From: Diplolepis rosae
Taxonomy: Eukaryota > Arthropoda > Insecta > Hymenoptera > Diplolepididae
Direction of reading: 5' to 3'
Assembly (NCBI GenBank): GCA_030998225.1
Contig: JAPYXD010000695.1
Span: forward strand, 2,461,001 to 2,525,000
Length of the DNA stretch: 64,000 nt
Each line of letters opens with the position of its first letter. The stretch's first letter is position 1. Below, one piece after another: positions 46,511 to 57,928 of the stretch. A program made the position numbers and the translations under genes. The notes under the pieces were generated by a model. The model saw only the letters and a program-made list of their open reading frames with translations. It made no database searches and was not told the DNA's origin.

Positions 46511-47175
46511 GGTAGTTGATCCACGAAAATTAGACATCAGGCAAAAATAGATAATTTTGCTTTCCAGAATGGCAATATTATTATTGAAGCGCTATTTTGG
46601 AAGAGAAAAGATTAATTTCCATGAAAAAAATTTGAAATACAGAAAAATAATTTTATCAATAAATTTTATTTTTTCCCCAACTTTTTTTCTTATCGCTTTT
46701 TACCAAATTTTAAAAACTTATGCGATTCTAATAAATCACGGTTCATTTTTTTAGGAAAAAGATTCTCTACAACTTAACCATTTCCAATTTTCGAAAATGA
46801 ATAAATTATTATCAAATTCAGCAATTTGTTTATAAAAATTTTGTTTTGAGAAATTGTTTTTTGATAATTTCATGCATTAAAGAATTCATTTTCAAAAATT
46901 GGAAACGGTCAAGTTGTAGAGAATCTTTTTCCTATAAAAATGAACCGTGATTTATTAGAATCGCATCATTTTTAAAAATTTGGCTCGAAGCGATAAGAAA
47001 AAAAGTTGGGGCAAAAATAAATTTTTTTAATAAAATTATTTTTCTGTATTTCAAATTTTTTTCATGGAAATTAATCTTTTCTCTTCCAAAATAGCCCTAT
47101 AATAATAATATTGCTATTCTTGAAAGCAAAATTATCTATTTTTGCCTGAGGTCTAATTTTCGTGGATCAATTATC
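46511..47175. mobile_element. TTAA-flanked foldback element (GGTAGTTG family), 665 bp
   Basis: About 300-bp inverted arms. GGTAGTTGATCCACGAAAAT at 46511 mirrors ATTTTCGTGGATCAATTATC at 47175. Conserved inner blocks include GATAATTTTGCTTTC, CTTATCGCTTTTTACC-like sequence, GGTTCATTTTT and ACAACTTRACCRTTTCC. Flanks are TTAA on the left and TTAG on the right. No coding sequence. Confidence 0.8.
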
Positions 47176-47742
47176 TTAGTAAATGACGTATGTTCGTTAA
47201 AATATAAATAGTTTAAAATTTTGTTCATGAAAAAAATGTTTTTTATTTCATAAGAAACGATTGATAATATCATTTATGTCTCGAAATCCTAGAAAAACTT
47301 TTTTTTCATAGACTGGTCTTTTGGCATGACAACTGCCATAACCAAATATATGTATATCTACTAATATAAATGCCTGCTTTAAAAGGATATTTTTTTCCGT
47401 AATAGTTAATGAAAGGTGATAATTTATGATAATTTGAGTAGTTATCAGAGTAAATTTGAGCAAGGTTTGAAAATGAATTATTTAAAGTTATATCGCTCAA
47501 TGAATAATATAGGAATACGTCAACTTCAACGCTCCTATCTTTCCTTTCTCGTACAAGGCGCGAGGCAGAAATGGTTTCTTACTTGTAGATATCGCCCGAG
47601 TGCACCTTGACTTGTTCCACTTGTTCTTGCATTCTAGACCTCGGAATGAAACGCGCGTACATCAACCACCTCTCGAGAGCAAGAGCAAGTGGAATGAGTC
47701 AGCGTTTAATTTAGCCTCCACTTATGTAATTGTAACTATTTT

Positions 47743-47771
47743 CCCATTATCATTATTATTATTATTATTTT
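47743..47771. repeat. ATT trinucleotide microsatellite
   Basis: An approximate run of ATT/ATC units. Confidence 0.7.
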
Positions 47772-48137
47772 AAGACTTGTGCTATGTATGTGGAAATTTA
47801 TTTGTATATCTGGTTTAAAGTGATTTGGCTATACAATTTAAGTAATGAAAACAACAAAGGTACTTGAACAAACTGAATAGTTACTTTAATTCATTAAATA
47901 GTTTAGGTAACTAACAAAAATTTGTAGGAAAGTGCTTAATATTAAAAATAGTTATTCCGACTACCGATTTACTGCTTAGTTAAAGACCATTTACAAATGG
48001 ACTTTACCTTGTTGTCATTCTCATTGCCTCATTTGATGAACAGGATTAAATAATACGAGTAATAAAAAATATTAACACTTTTGAAAACATTTTTAATAAG
48101 GCATTTACAGAGAGTTAACATTTGGATTCTTCTTGAG

Positions 48138-48494
48138 GGCCATTGCTCAATCGAACCACGTGACTAAACTACACGTTAAACGTTCATATAAAATAACTTT
48201 TTTGATTTACAAAACGTCTTTCTGGAAATTTGGAAAACCTTACAAAAAACAATAAAGCACCTCTGTTAACTTCTTTTTAGTAAATATTTTGAAAAAAAAT
48301 CGAAAACCTATCGACAATTACAATTAACTGTGAAAATTGTTGAAAAATTTTCAGTCAAACGAAGTTGAAAAACGTTCTTTATTGTCTTTTGTTGTATTTT
48401 CCAACTTTTCAGGAAGATATTTTGTAAAATGAAAAAGTCATCTTACAGGAACTTTTACAGGAATTTGGTCACGTGGTCTGCTTGATACATGGCC
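48138..48494. mobile_element. Palindromic MITE, GGCCATGG family, 357 bp
   Basis: Ends GGCCATTGCTCAATCGAACC and the inverse GTCTGCTTGATACATGGCC. The right flank is TTAA and the left is a degraded TGAG. It contains the paired words AACTTCTTTTTAGTAAA and ACAATTAACTGTRAAAATTG at its centre. Same length as the copy at 53031. Confidence 0.8.
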
Positions 48495-49477
48495 TTAAAG
48501 CTAAGAGCTTTCTTCAATCTTTTTTGTCTGCTAGATTGTCAAAGGGTAAGAATGTTCAAAAAGTCTGAAAAAAATGCATGTATCTTCTTTTATCATTCCA
48601 CAGAAAAGGTAGAATAATAAAGCCATGGAATAGTTTGTCGGAATATGCTTAAATATACTTTTTAATCTAGAAATCCTATAGAATTTATAGTATATTTATT
48701 AGTTTTTATAACATATTTTTTAAATAAATAGTATAGATGTGCTTTGGCAGAAATACTATAGATTCGAAAGAATTTTTTCTGATTATGGCATTGTAAAAGA
48801 AATACTCGAACAGTAGACATTAAATTTCGAAACCCAGTATTCAGAAATCAAAAGACCAAAGACTTTTTTTAAACTTATATACACTCTAAAAACGGAATAT
48901 TGACTGTCGAACAATTCCGTTCACTATGAATGGATTTTCTACTCAAAATTGGCATAAGAGGAAATCCTCTAACAGTTTAAGTATTTTCGTTTCAAGTGCT
49001 ATCATTTCACTGCCAAACTTTTTCCTTTGGTCTGGAAATAAAATCCCTTGTCGTACGAAGGAAGTATAATATCGATGCTAAAAGAAAACAAATTCTATGA
49101 TATAACCTATAAGAAATATACACAAGCCAAACTTTGACAAATCCCAATATTCAATCGATCATTTCCAATAATATAATAACGACCCGTCTTAGATTTCAGC
49201 TTAAAGAAATTTTAAGATATAACTTTGCTTACATTACAAATTTTCCAATACGTGTAAAATTGAAAGTTCATGATCTATTAAATATATAATGTTGAAAAAG
49301 TGTTACAAAATTATTTTTAAACTTTGTTGCATTTTAAATTTCACAATAAATTCTATAGTAAACATTTTACTAATAATTTCGAATCAAAATATTTTTTTAC
49401 AAATAAAAAACAACTGTATATTTCATAAAATAAATAAATTGTATAAAAAATTATACATATACGAAACTGTTTTATGG

Positions 49478-49601
49478 AAAAAAATGTGTAGCTGTCACAA
49501 GGATATTTTAGGTTATAGTAGCCACATTTATGGTTAGGATAGTTAATAATATAGCTTGAACAGCAATATGTTTCTTTGTACCAGCTACACATTTTTTTGC
49601 G
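49478..49601. repeat. MITE-like hairpin
   Basis: aaaaaaatgtgtagctg (49479) mirrors cagctacacatttttttgc (49600), with some pairing further in. No clear target duplication. Confidence 0.55.
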
Positions 49602-50499
49602 TGTAATGCTTTTATTGTCATTCTTGGGAATATCTTTGAATTGTCATCAGAAGCAATGAAAAATAAGGTTATGCGGATCAAAATTGTTTGTTTTGGTATA
49701 CGAACCTTTCAAAATTTCTACGTCGCACTCTGGGATTCCTAATAATTTGTAGAAATCCATTATTTGATTTTGTTAATTGATTTTGATCATAAATAAATAT
49801 ATTCTTCGTAGTTGGCACCGTACTGACAAAATATCTGTGAACAGATTAGCACCAGACGATGTACACTTACTAATGCGCAGGCGCACTTCGTCTCCTAGTC
49901 TAGAAATGCAATCCTTACATAATTAGAGGATTTCTTTTCAGAGTCAAAAAAAATCGTTCATTGCTAAAAATATTTTCTTTTTGCATCTCACAGATGAGTT
50001 TTGTAACAGGAAGAAGATTCTGTTGGTAGATAAAAGGAATATGCTTAATTGCAATGGATGCATTCTGAAAAGAACGTAATTTCACTATGGATAGACTTTT
50101 TTTTGAGTGTAGGTGACTATTGTATGACATTTGGACTTGAAAAAATAATGATACTTCTCTGAATGGTACATATTTTTCCAACAGTAAAAAAACGCATTTT
50201 TTCATTAAGAAAAATTGAAACAATAGTGTATTTTTTATTCTAGTATAATTTGATTGTAAGCCATAACATGCAAATGAAAAAACAGCGATCGTGAAAATCG
50301 TGTTTATAATTTTTTCGGTTTTATGTCTGAAATATTTAATTAATTCAAGTATTTACATTATCAATGTTCAAAAGGATTTATTTCAAAGGATTGCGAAGTT
50401 AAGAATCAGAACATAATTGGACGTGCGTAATTAAGAAAGTTGAAATACAAGAACAGTTTCAAAATTTTATAGTTCGGAGATTCAAAAATTTTCTAAGAT

Positions 50500-51060
50500 C
50501 TTTCAAAGTCTTTCAAATGTCTTAATGAGAATTTGTAGACCTCATTTAGGCAAATAATTTTACAGCATAACGTTTTTTTTTGTATCTCACATGTTTTGTC
50601 TAAGAAATGGATTTTTTGAATTTTAATCGTATTTTTTGGAATTGAATCGAAAAATATATGTTTTATCAGAAACTGTGTGAGACAAAAATTGTAGATCTTT
50701 TTAAAACGAACAACTTTGCATTCTTTCATTTTTTCGTATTTCACATATTATTGTTAAAAAAAATTGAATTTTGGATTTTCAATAGTATTTTATTAAATTA
50801 AAAAGAAAAATATACATCTTATGAAAAAATGTTGCAGTTCAAATTTGTAGATCTTAATGTAGAAAATAATTTTGTATCATAACTTTTTTTCATATCTCGT
50901 ATAATTTAACTGGAAAGTGGAATTTTGATATTGACTTTTTTCAAGTTTTAACATGCTGTAACATTTCTAATTTTTGTTTAATCAAAGAATGTTATGAAGA
51001 TTATTTGTAGAGATTTATGAGCACTATCAAAAACCAGTATTAGAAATTTTGATTTTTTCA
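50500..51060 (+). repeat. Degenerate tandem array, unit about 154-163 bp
   Basis: The word TTGTAGAYCT recurs at about 50536, 50690, 50844 and 51007. Each is followed about 45 bases later by CGTATCTCACATATT-like sequence and then by AAAATGGAATTTTGATTTT-like sequence. The same units occur inverted at 61790-63130 and singly at 36440-37030. Confidence 0.7.
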
Positions 51061-51208
51061 AAAACACAAATAACGGTCTAGTTTCCTCAATTTTGGTCGG
51101 ATATGGCTGGTTAACGAACTTGTCCTTACTTTTTCGATTCCGATAGTGTGCCCAAGCTCAATTCAATCTGATAATTCTATCGAGAGTTATCGAGTATACG
51201 ACCTGCTA

Positions 51209-51487
51209 CATGGAGAAACTTTTTATATCAATTTTTACTATGGCATTTTTCAATTTAGGGAAAAACGTATCAATTTGAGAATTTTTGTTAGTAAAAATAC
51301 TAAACTTTATAATAATAATATGAAACTTTATTATAAACTATAGTAAAATTTGCTATGAACTATGCTGAAGATTCATATCATTATTATAAAGTTTAGTATT
51401 TTTACTAACAAAAATTCTCAAAGTGATACGTTTTTCCCTAAATTGAAAAATACTATAGTAAAAACTGATATAAAAAGTTTCTCCGTG
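51209..51487. mobile_element. TA-flanked hairpin MITE with about 120-bp arms, 279 bp
   Basis: CATGGAGAAACTTTTTATAT mirrors ATATAAAAAGTTTCTCCGTG. The arms stay almost perfectly complementary through ttagtaaaaatactaaactt. TA lies on both sides (51207-51208, 51488-51489). The high arm identity suggests recent activity. Confidence 0.85.
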
Positions 51488-53030
51488 TACAGACAGACAG
51501 ACACTTTCGTAAAAACCACTTTTTCTGACTCAAGGGGTCTCAAAACGTAAAGATTTGATAAAAATTTCGAAAATAATTTTTCACATAAAACTAATATCTT
51601 CTCATCCATGATGAGAATGTAAAAAAACTTTTCGAAATGTATTGAGAATTGTCAAACTTATTCAATATTTTCATTGACCAGATTGAGATGGCGCACCCTG
51701 TACATTCGTGATTTTCGACAAGGTCAGGTCGTGTAAATATTTCTTTACTTTATTTATTTTATTTTATAAGAACGTATGATGACTTTGCTTCAAGCAGCTT
51801 TTCCTGTACTAAGAGGATGTCACGCTAGCTCCTGATTTCCTCCTTGGAAAACTCTGCTTTTTCAATCTCAGCTCTTTGATAAAATTAACTGAATAATTGA
51901 GCCTCTTGCATTCCGGATTCTGTGAATTACTTATTAGGTCCAAGGAATTTCAGTAACTTTTTTGTTTGGCTTCTTATCGTCTCGAGAGGGTGCTTTACCC
52001 TCATTCCCAGTTGATTTTAGACGACGTCGTCGTCTAACCTTAATAGGCTATATTATCTGCCGCTTGGGAAAGCAGGTAATTTTAAAAGTTTCTCGTATCA
52101 CCCTTGTGATACTGCCTTGAGCTTCGGTGTCGTTGGTGGTTCACAGTATTCTCTAAAAATATAGGGTATGAGGAAACGATGAAGCAAAAAAAATGTAGGA
52201 AGGTACGAAGCAACGAACCAAGTAGAGTCACTCTGGTCGAATTGCTTGGAAGGCTAGCCCTGCACTTTCTGTGACTTTCGATTCCGAAAAGCCACTTTCT
52301 GTTCACTTTAAGTGATAAGGAATAGAAGCACTCGAACTTGCAGTTGGGTGCATTAGCCTTTTTTTACTAAATAAAAAGAAGAATTGAAAATTTAGTAAGC
52401 TTCTTTGTTTAACTGGTACTTATTACACTTTTGTGGATAAAAGCAAAACGTTTGAGGAATTTAATTTTAATTCTGAAACTTTTCAAATTAAGGGCATTTG
52501 ATACTCAGGCAACTAGTAAATTTTGTTTATTTTGGGGGTTTACACGATTATATCTAGAATGAAGAAAGTTTTCTCCTTAAATTTTGGGAAATCCTAGAGA
52601 ACATAAAACCGAACAAAGGAAGACTATTTTTAATTGTAAAATTGAAGTTTGAAGTTAGGTAACTTATTAATTTTTTGAATTTGGAAAGATTGTAGTTGCT
52701 TTCAAATCGTTTTAAATAATTCAATGTATTTTTTAGCACTGAGAGACTGGAAATTTATGGAATTTTATTGCAATTATCCAAATTTTAACTTTAATAAAGC
52801 TTTTATTTCCTTAATGCCTATGAGTTCCAATTTAAGAAGGATCCAATTTCCAAATTTTATAATCATTTAAGTTTCCAGCGTCTAAATCTTTTTATCTTTT
52901 AAATTACAAATTTTTTCAGAAGTTTTAAAATATGTAAAATAAGATAAAAATTTAAATAGTTATCTGGAAAATAAAATAAATTCTTCTAAAATAACGAGTT
53001 TGAAAATTTTAGAAATTTGAAAACTTTTAA

Positions 53031-53388
53031 GGCCATGGATCAAGCAGACCATGTAACCAAATTCCTGTAAAAGTTCGTGTAAGATAACTTTTTTATTCTA
53101 CAAAATGTCTTCCTGGAAATTTGGAAAATACAAAAGTAGATGACAAAGAACGTCTGTCAACTTTGTTTGAGTAAAAATTTTTCAAGCAATTTTACAGTTA
53201 ACTGTAATTGTCGATAAGTTTTCGAATTTTTTTCAAAATTTTTACTAAAAAGAAGTTAACAGGCGTGCTTTATTGTCTTTTGTTACGTTTCTAAAATTTT
53301 CAGAAAGATACTTTGTAAATTCAGAAAGTTATCTTACATGAACAAATAAATGTATAATTTAGTCACGTGGTCCGATTCATCCACGGCC
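53031..53388. mobile_element. Palindromic MITE, GGCCATGG family, 358 bp, with TTAA flanks
   Basis: GGCCATGGATCAAGCAGACC mirrors the right end (gtggtccgattcatccacgg then cc). A clean TTAA lies on both sides (53027-53030, 53389-53392), the target duplication used by piggyBac-type transposases. The termini are not classic piggyBac, so the class is inferred from the duplication only. Confidence 0.85.
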
Positions 53389-53460
53389 TTAAGAATAAAA
53401 ATCTGACTATTGCATATCTTATTTGAATCTTTTTTAAATAAAAAATATAAGGATATTATA

Positions 53461-54433
53461 CCAGGGGTGTTAGTTGAAGTTTGTCCGTTTTTTCAATAAA
53501 GAAAACACTTAATTCTCAAGAGAATCTCAAAAATTTTTTATTCAAAGTATTGACCATTAGATTCTACACATTTTGCCCATCTTTCAGGCAAATCATGGAT
53601 ACCATTCCAAAAAAACTTTTTCTCTTTCAAGGCAAACTATTCGACAATCCATTTTTCGACTTCTTCAAAATTAGCGAAGCGCTGCTCTGCGAGTGAGTAT
53701 CCCATCGATGCAAAAAGGTGATAGTCGGACCACTTTAGCGGTATGAGACGGTGCGTTGTCATGTTGTAGGATAACTTTGCCATGTCTTCGGGCCCATTCC
53801 GGCCGTTTTTCGATCAACGCATGATTCAAATTGATAATTTGTTGTCGGTAGCGATCCGTATTCACCGTATCACCAGGTTTTAATAAATCGAAGTACACCA
53901 CACCACACTGGTCCCACCAAACACAGAGCATTGTCTTACGGCCAAAGCGATTTGGCCTTGGAGTCGATGGGCCAATCTCACCACGTGAAAGCCATGATTT
54001 TTTCCGCTTCAGGTTCTCGAAATAAATCCATTTTTCGTCCCCCGTGACAATTCCATGCAGAAAAGATTTCCTTTCGAACCGTTGAAGCATCATCAGTTGG
54101 TGTGGTACCCATTTTCCATACTTTTGGATTTTTCCCATGGCTTTTAAACGTTGGCAAATTGCTCCATTTAGTGTTTGTGCCAATTGTTGTTGCGATTCGG
54201 TTGGGTCTTCATCCAATAACGCCTGCAATTCCTCGTCTTCGAACTTTTTCGCTGCACGAGGATGTTCATTGTCTGTTAAATCTCCATGCTATTATTTTGG
54301 CAGAATGTAATTGTGTATTTTTGAAGGTTATTGTCCATAGAAAATATGACATAGATGACAAATCATAGAAATGTATACATATCTCTAGCGACATCTATGA
54401 GTAAAACCGGCAAATTTCAACTAACACCCCTGG
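53461..54433 (-). mobile_element. Internally deleted mariner element
   Basis: 973 bp with TIRs CCAGGGGTGTTAGTTGAAGT / inverse ATTTCAACTAACACCCCTGG and TA on both sides. The transposase gene runs on the minus strand and has several deletions. Intact mariners are about 1.25-1.3 kb. Confidence 0.92.
53620..54290 (-). pseudogene. Broken mariner transposase (DD34D type)
   Basis: An open frame of 185 residues covers 54228-53671 and continues upstream in frame as EHPRAAKKFEDEELQALLDE. It includes the first catalytic motif TGDEKWIYFEN, the WWDQCGVVYFDLLKPG stretch and the second catalytic motif ILQHDNAPSHTAK. After KVV the frame is lost: the bases at about 53708-53732 read in another frame as SDYHLFASM, which holds the third catalytic aspartate, followed by C-terminal sequence such as ERWAKCVESNGQYFE. 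About 20 residues between the second and third aspartates are missing, as is the first helix-turn-helix, so the protein is inactive. Confidence 0.9.
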
Positions 54434-54639
54434 TATAACTATTAAGAATATAATGGTAATTTTTGGGTTCAGAATAGATTCTTTAAATTCTATTATACGG
54501 TTCAGAAAAAAATGTCATAGTGAGAATTTTTTGAAGCAACAACTAAATTGGAAAACCTGTATGGTAATTTACTATTTTCTAAATTGAAATTATAGTATTT
54601 TGAAAATTGGATTTTGAGTAAAAATATTGAATTATACAT

Positions 54640-54850
54640 TCGAAAATAGCAATGTTATTATTGATGGTCTCATTTAGAAGCAAAAAGATTATTTTTCACG
54701 AAAAAAATGTTGAACATTGTCTATTAAAAATAATCTTTCCTTTCTGAAGCAATATTATTAATAATAATATTACGATTCCCGAAACTATAAGTAAATATTT
54801 TTTCCTGAGATTTGTTTTTTAGCAAGATAACTACGTTATTTTAATATCCT
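54640..54850. repeat. Diverged short copy of the GGTAGTTG foldback family
   Basis: Shares the AATAGCAATRTTATTATTGA, AGATTATTTTTCACGAAAAAAAT and inverted CCTGAGATTTGTTTTTTAGCAAGATAACTACG blocks (quoted in part) with 46511-47175. The two half-arms face each other with little between them. Confidence 0.5.
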
Positions 54851-57371
54851 AGTTCTGGTACTTTATTAGGAAGACTAGCAATCATCATTTTTCTTGTTTT
54901 TAGTTTGTTTTGAAACGTCTAATTCAATGTATTCTGAAATAACTTAGTCTGAAGAGAGAAACGAAAAATGTGGCGTTTAGGGTTAAAGTCATTTAGGCAA
55001 AACTGGTTCGTTTTTTTGGGAATGAGAAACAAAGTTTCGCAAGGTCGAACAAATGGTCCTGCAGGAAGTACAAAGACAAACCAAGGGCAGCAGATGCAGG
55101 ATATTTCGTTTCGCTGAGTATGACCGTTGCTAGCATTCGAGTTGCCGTCTGTCGCCAGAACGTTATCCCATGATAATTAAAATTTGTTCTAAATTTTCAC
55201 TTTTTCTTGAATTTCTTTTTATTCTATTTCTGAAAAATATCCCAAACTTCTGTGATTCAATTTCAATATTGAAAATTCGGTTAACAGATCTCTATTAAGA
55301 TTCTAGTCGTTAGCTTATTACTTTTATTTATATTTTGCTTATCGATAACACTTCAAACCATTAAATTATTTTTGAAACATTGTGGCTTAAAGAAAGTAAA
55401 TACTTTTTGCTTATATTGAAAAAATAAAGAGGATTGGTAATATTTTAGTTCTCATAGATAAATATTTAATTTTGGAGGTAGACTGTCTTCTTGAGACGAT
55501 ATCTTTAAATTTTTCTAGAGAAGTTTTTCTTCGTATTACGTAACGCCAATCTTCCATCGATCGGTACCCAATTTAAATTAGTTTTCAATTTCCGATAATC
55601 TCTTGTGAATTCATCCGTATACAATTCCTGATTTCGATGCATAATTCATAGCATTATCTCATACTTGAAATTATAAATTAATTTTCAGAAGAATCTGTAG
55701 ATTGTTATTTTTGCAAGTCATATTTTTTTCTCATCTGCATTCATTTTACTGAGACTGATAGTCATAATTATTCTGAAATCTGTAAACTAGCAATTTTACC
55801 TGAATAATAAATATCTTATATCATTAAAACATTTAATTTATTTTATGAATTTAATTTTCAAATGATCTTTTAAAATTCTGTTTACATCTATGACTTTAAT
55901 GTTTGTCGTTATCCAAAAAAGGGGTTTTTTATTATTTCTCTTAGTTATCGACTTGATCTGCACATTAGGGCTGAGTGAAAATTCCCAATCAATTGAAAAA
56001 ATTACTTCTCCTGAAAAACAATTGTATCGGGTTTATCTACCATTCAAGTAGAATATGCTTGAAATAATGTGACTAAAAATTGTTTTAATAAAAATTATAA
56101 CTCTAAGAAAAATAATTTTCTCTACTTTTTTGGAAAGTCAAACCATAACTTTATTTTGCTTGGCTCAAATGATTCAATGAATTTGAGCAATTTGACTCCG
56201 CTCTATTGCACAGCCCACATCGCTAATTTCGCAAGAAAGATAGCTGGCCCATTTGTTTACAACATCTGCACAATGTAATCAACCTACTTCTCCACTCTAA
56301 CTCTTTTTCTCTTTCATTCCTCTTCCACTTTTACCCCTTCGCCACAAAAAAAGTAATACTGCCTGGTATTTTCAGTCGGAAGGGAAAGAGTGATATCACT
56401 CGTTTGAAGAGAGAAAAAGACAATAAGAGAATAGCTAGGGATACTTTCATTTGAGAAGAGGAAAATTGCAATTGTATGAGAATCAATGCCAAGATACTTA
56501 TGTGCCTGTGTGAGGAAACGTTACATCTACTTGTACACTACTTAGGTATATCTCTAAACACGAACTGGGAAAAGCAAACGCATACGCCAACATGGCCGGC
56601 AAAGCGAACTTGCTTGCACGCCTTGCTCTCTATTTCTCTAGCTCTGGTTCTGCATTATAACGTTTGCTCCCTTGTTTATCCTCGTTTGTTTATACCGCTG
56701 AGCACCAGAATGGAGTACCTACTGTTGTTTTATGTCGGGAGACTAATGTCTCTTCCAGGTTCGTTAAGCCGCGACTTCCCTACTAGCTTTGGCTCAAGAT
56801 GAGAACTTATTTTTTTCTTCCTAAACTTCCCTTAAGTAATTCAATTTTTTTCTACTTTCTTACACGGTGCTTTTACTTTATACTTGTTCTACTATAAGAA
56901 CACAGCCGTTTCTATTGTAATTCATATTACAATTGAAGTTCAACCACTCCAGACAAAGGGCATAGCTGGGTTTCCATGTGAAATCGGCCTTAAAACCAAA
57001 TCAAATTTCGTATCAACCATATGGAAGAGGTTGGGCAAGAGATTATTTTGTCAAATTTTCAGATCATTATCTGCCATTTTAAATGAGTAATGGTAGATTT
57101 TACCATTTTTGTTTTTTTCTTTTTTTAGCTAAACTAATCATAGGAAACTTTTGAAAAAAACCAGGGTTGTTTTTTCTAATAGAAGACACATTTGTAAATT
57201 TTTGCAGATTTTTTGATGCATAATTCGCGATGCAAAAAATTGTGAACATTTTTGCACGCAATTTTGTTCATGTTTGTTTGCGCGACTAGTCTTTTGAATT
57301 ATTCTATTCATTAGTTACCAATCGATGATTAAAACAGAATTTTTGCAGATTTTTGCAAGGTGTGGACGGGG

Positions 57372-57386
57372 GTAAAAAAAAAAAAA
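57372..57386. repeat. Poly-A tract
   Basis: A homopolymer run of about 13 A within the long-TIR element. The corresponding site in the opposite arm is interrupted (about 58480), a local difference between the arms. Confidence 0.6.
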
Positions 57387-57636
57387 CCATAAAAATACGC
57401 ATTCTTCCAACATCTTACTATTGAAGCACATTTTATAATAACAGTAGACAAATGAAAAATACAATTTTATTTGGTAATCAATCTCTAACACGGTTTACTG
57501 CTGAAATTTTTGCAAAAATCTTGCAAAATATTTTGCGAGTTTTTTTTGTTGCGAAAAATCGAAATTTTTTTCATGAATTGTGAACAAATGGTTGATTGTC
57601 GTTATTCGCAAGTTGAAAGAGTGTTGCGAAAATTTA

Positions 57637-57928
57637 GTCCGTTCAAAAAGTTTCCGTTTTATATATAAGTGGTATACAAAAAGTAAAATTGGTTTTCCTA
57701 CAAATTCACAGTTTTAAACGAAGACAGCGATGATGACTTATTTATAATTGAAAAAAATGTTATGCTTGGCAAATGTTCAGCCACTTATGGAGTATGAAGT
57801 ATTATAAAAGTACAATTAACCGTCTATATTTGTAAAAACTCGATGCTAGAAAAATATATTTTTGTAGGAAAACCAATTTTACATTTTGTATACCACTCTT
57901 ATTTAAAACGGACAGTTTTTGAACGGAC
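57637..57928. mobile_element. TA-flanked MITE nested in the long-TIR element
   Basis: GTCCGTTCAAAAAGTTTCCG mirrors gttTTTGAACGGAC, with agtggtatacaaaaagtaaa pairing to tttgtataccact further in. TA on both sides (57635-57636, 57929-57930). 292 bp. Confidence 0.82.

Noticed and set aside
48893..50111. Possible 1.2-kb element with ACTCTAAAAA / TTTTTTTGAGTG ends
   Set aside because: Only about 10 bases match and the inner sequence does not pair. Likely chance in AT-rich DNA.
50500..51060. Tandem array as a CRISPR-like or bacterial repeat
   Set aside because: Units are long, degenerate and without spacers, and the context is eukaryotic.
56476..56802. 108-codon frame in a GC-richer island
   Set aside because: No recognisable domain. 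It could be an exon fragment, but nothing in the sequence supports it.
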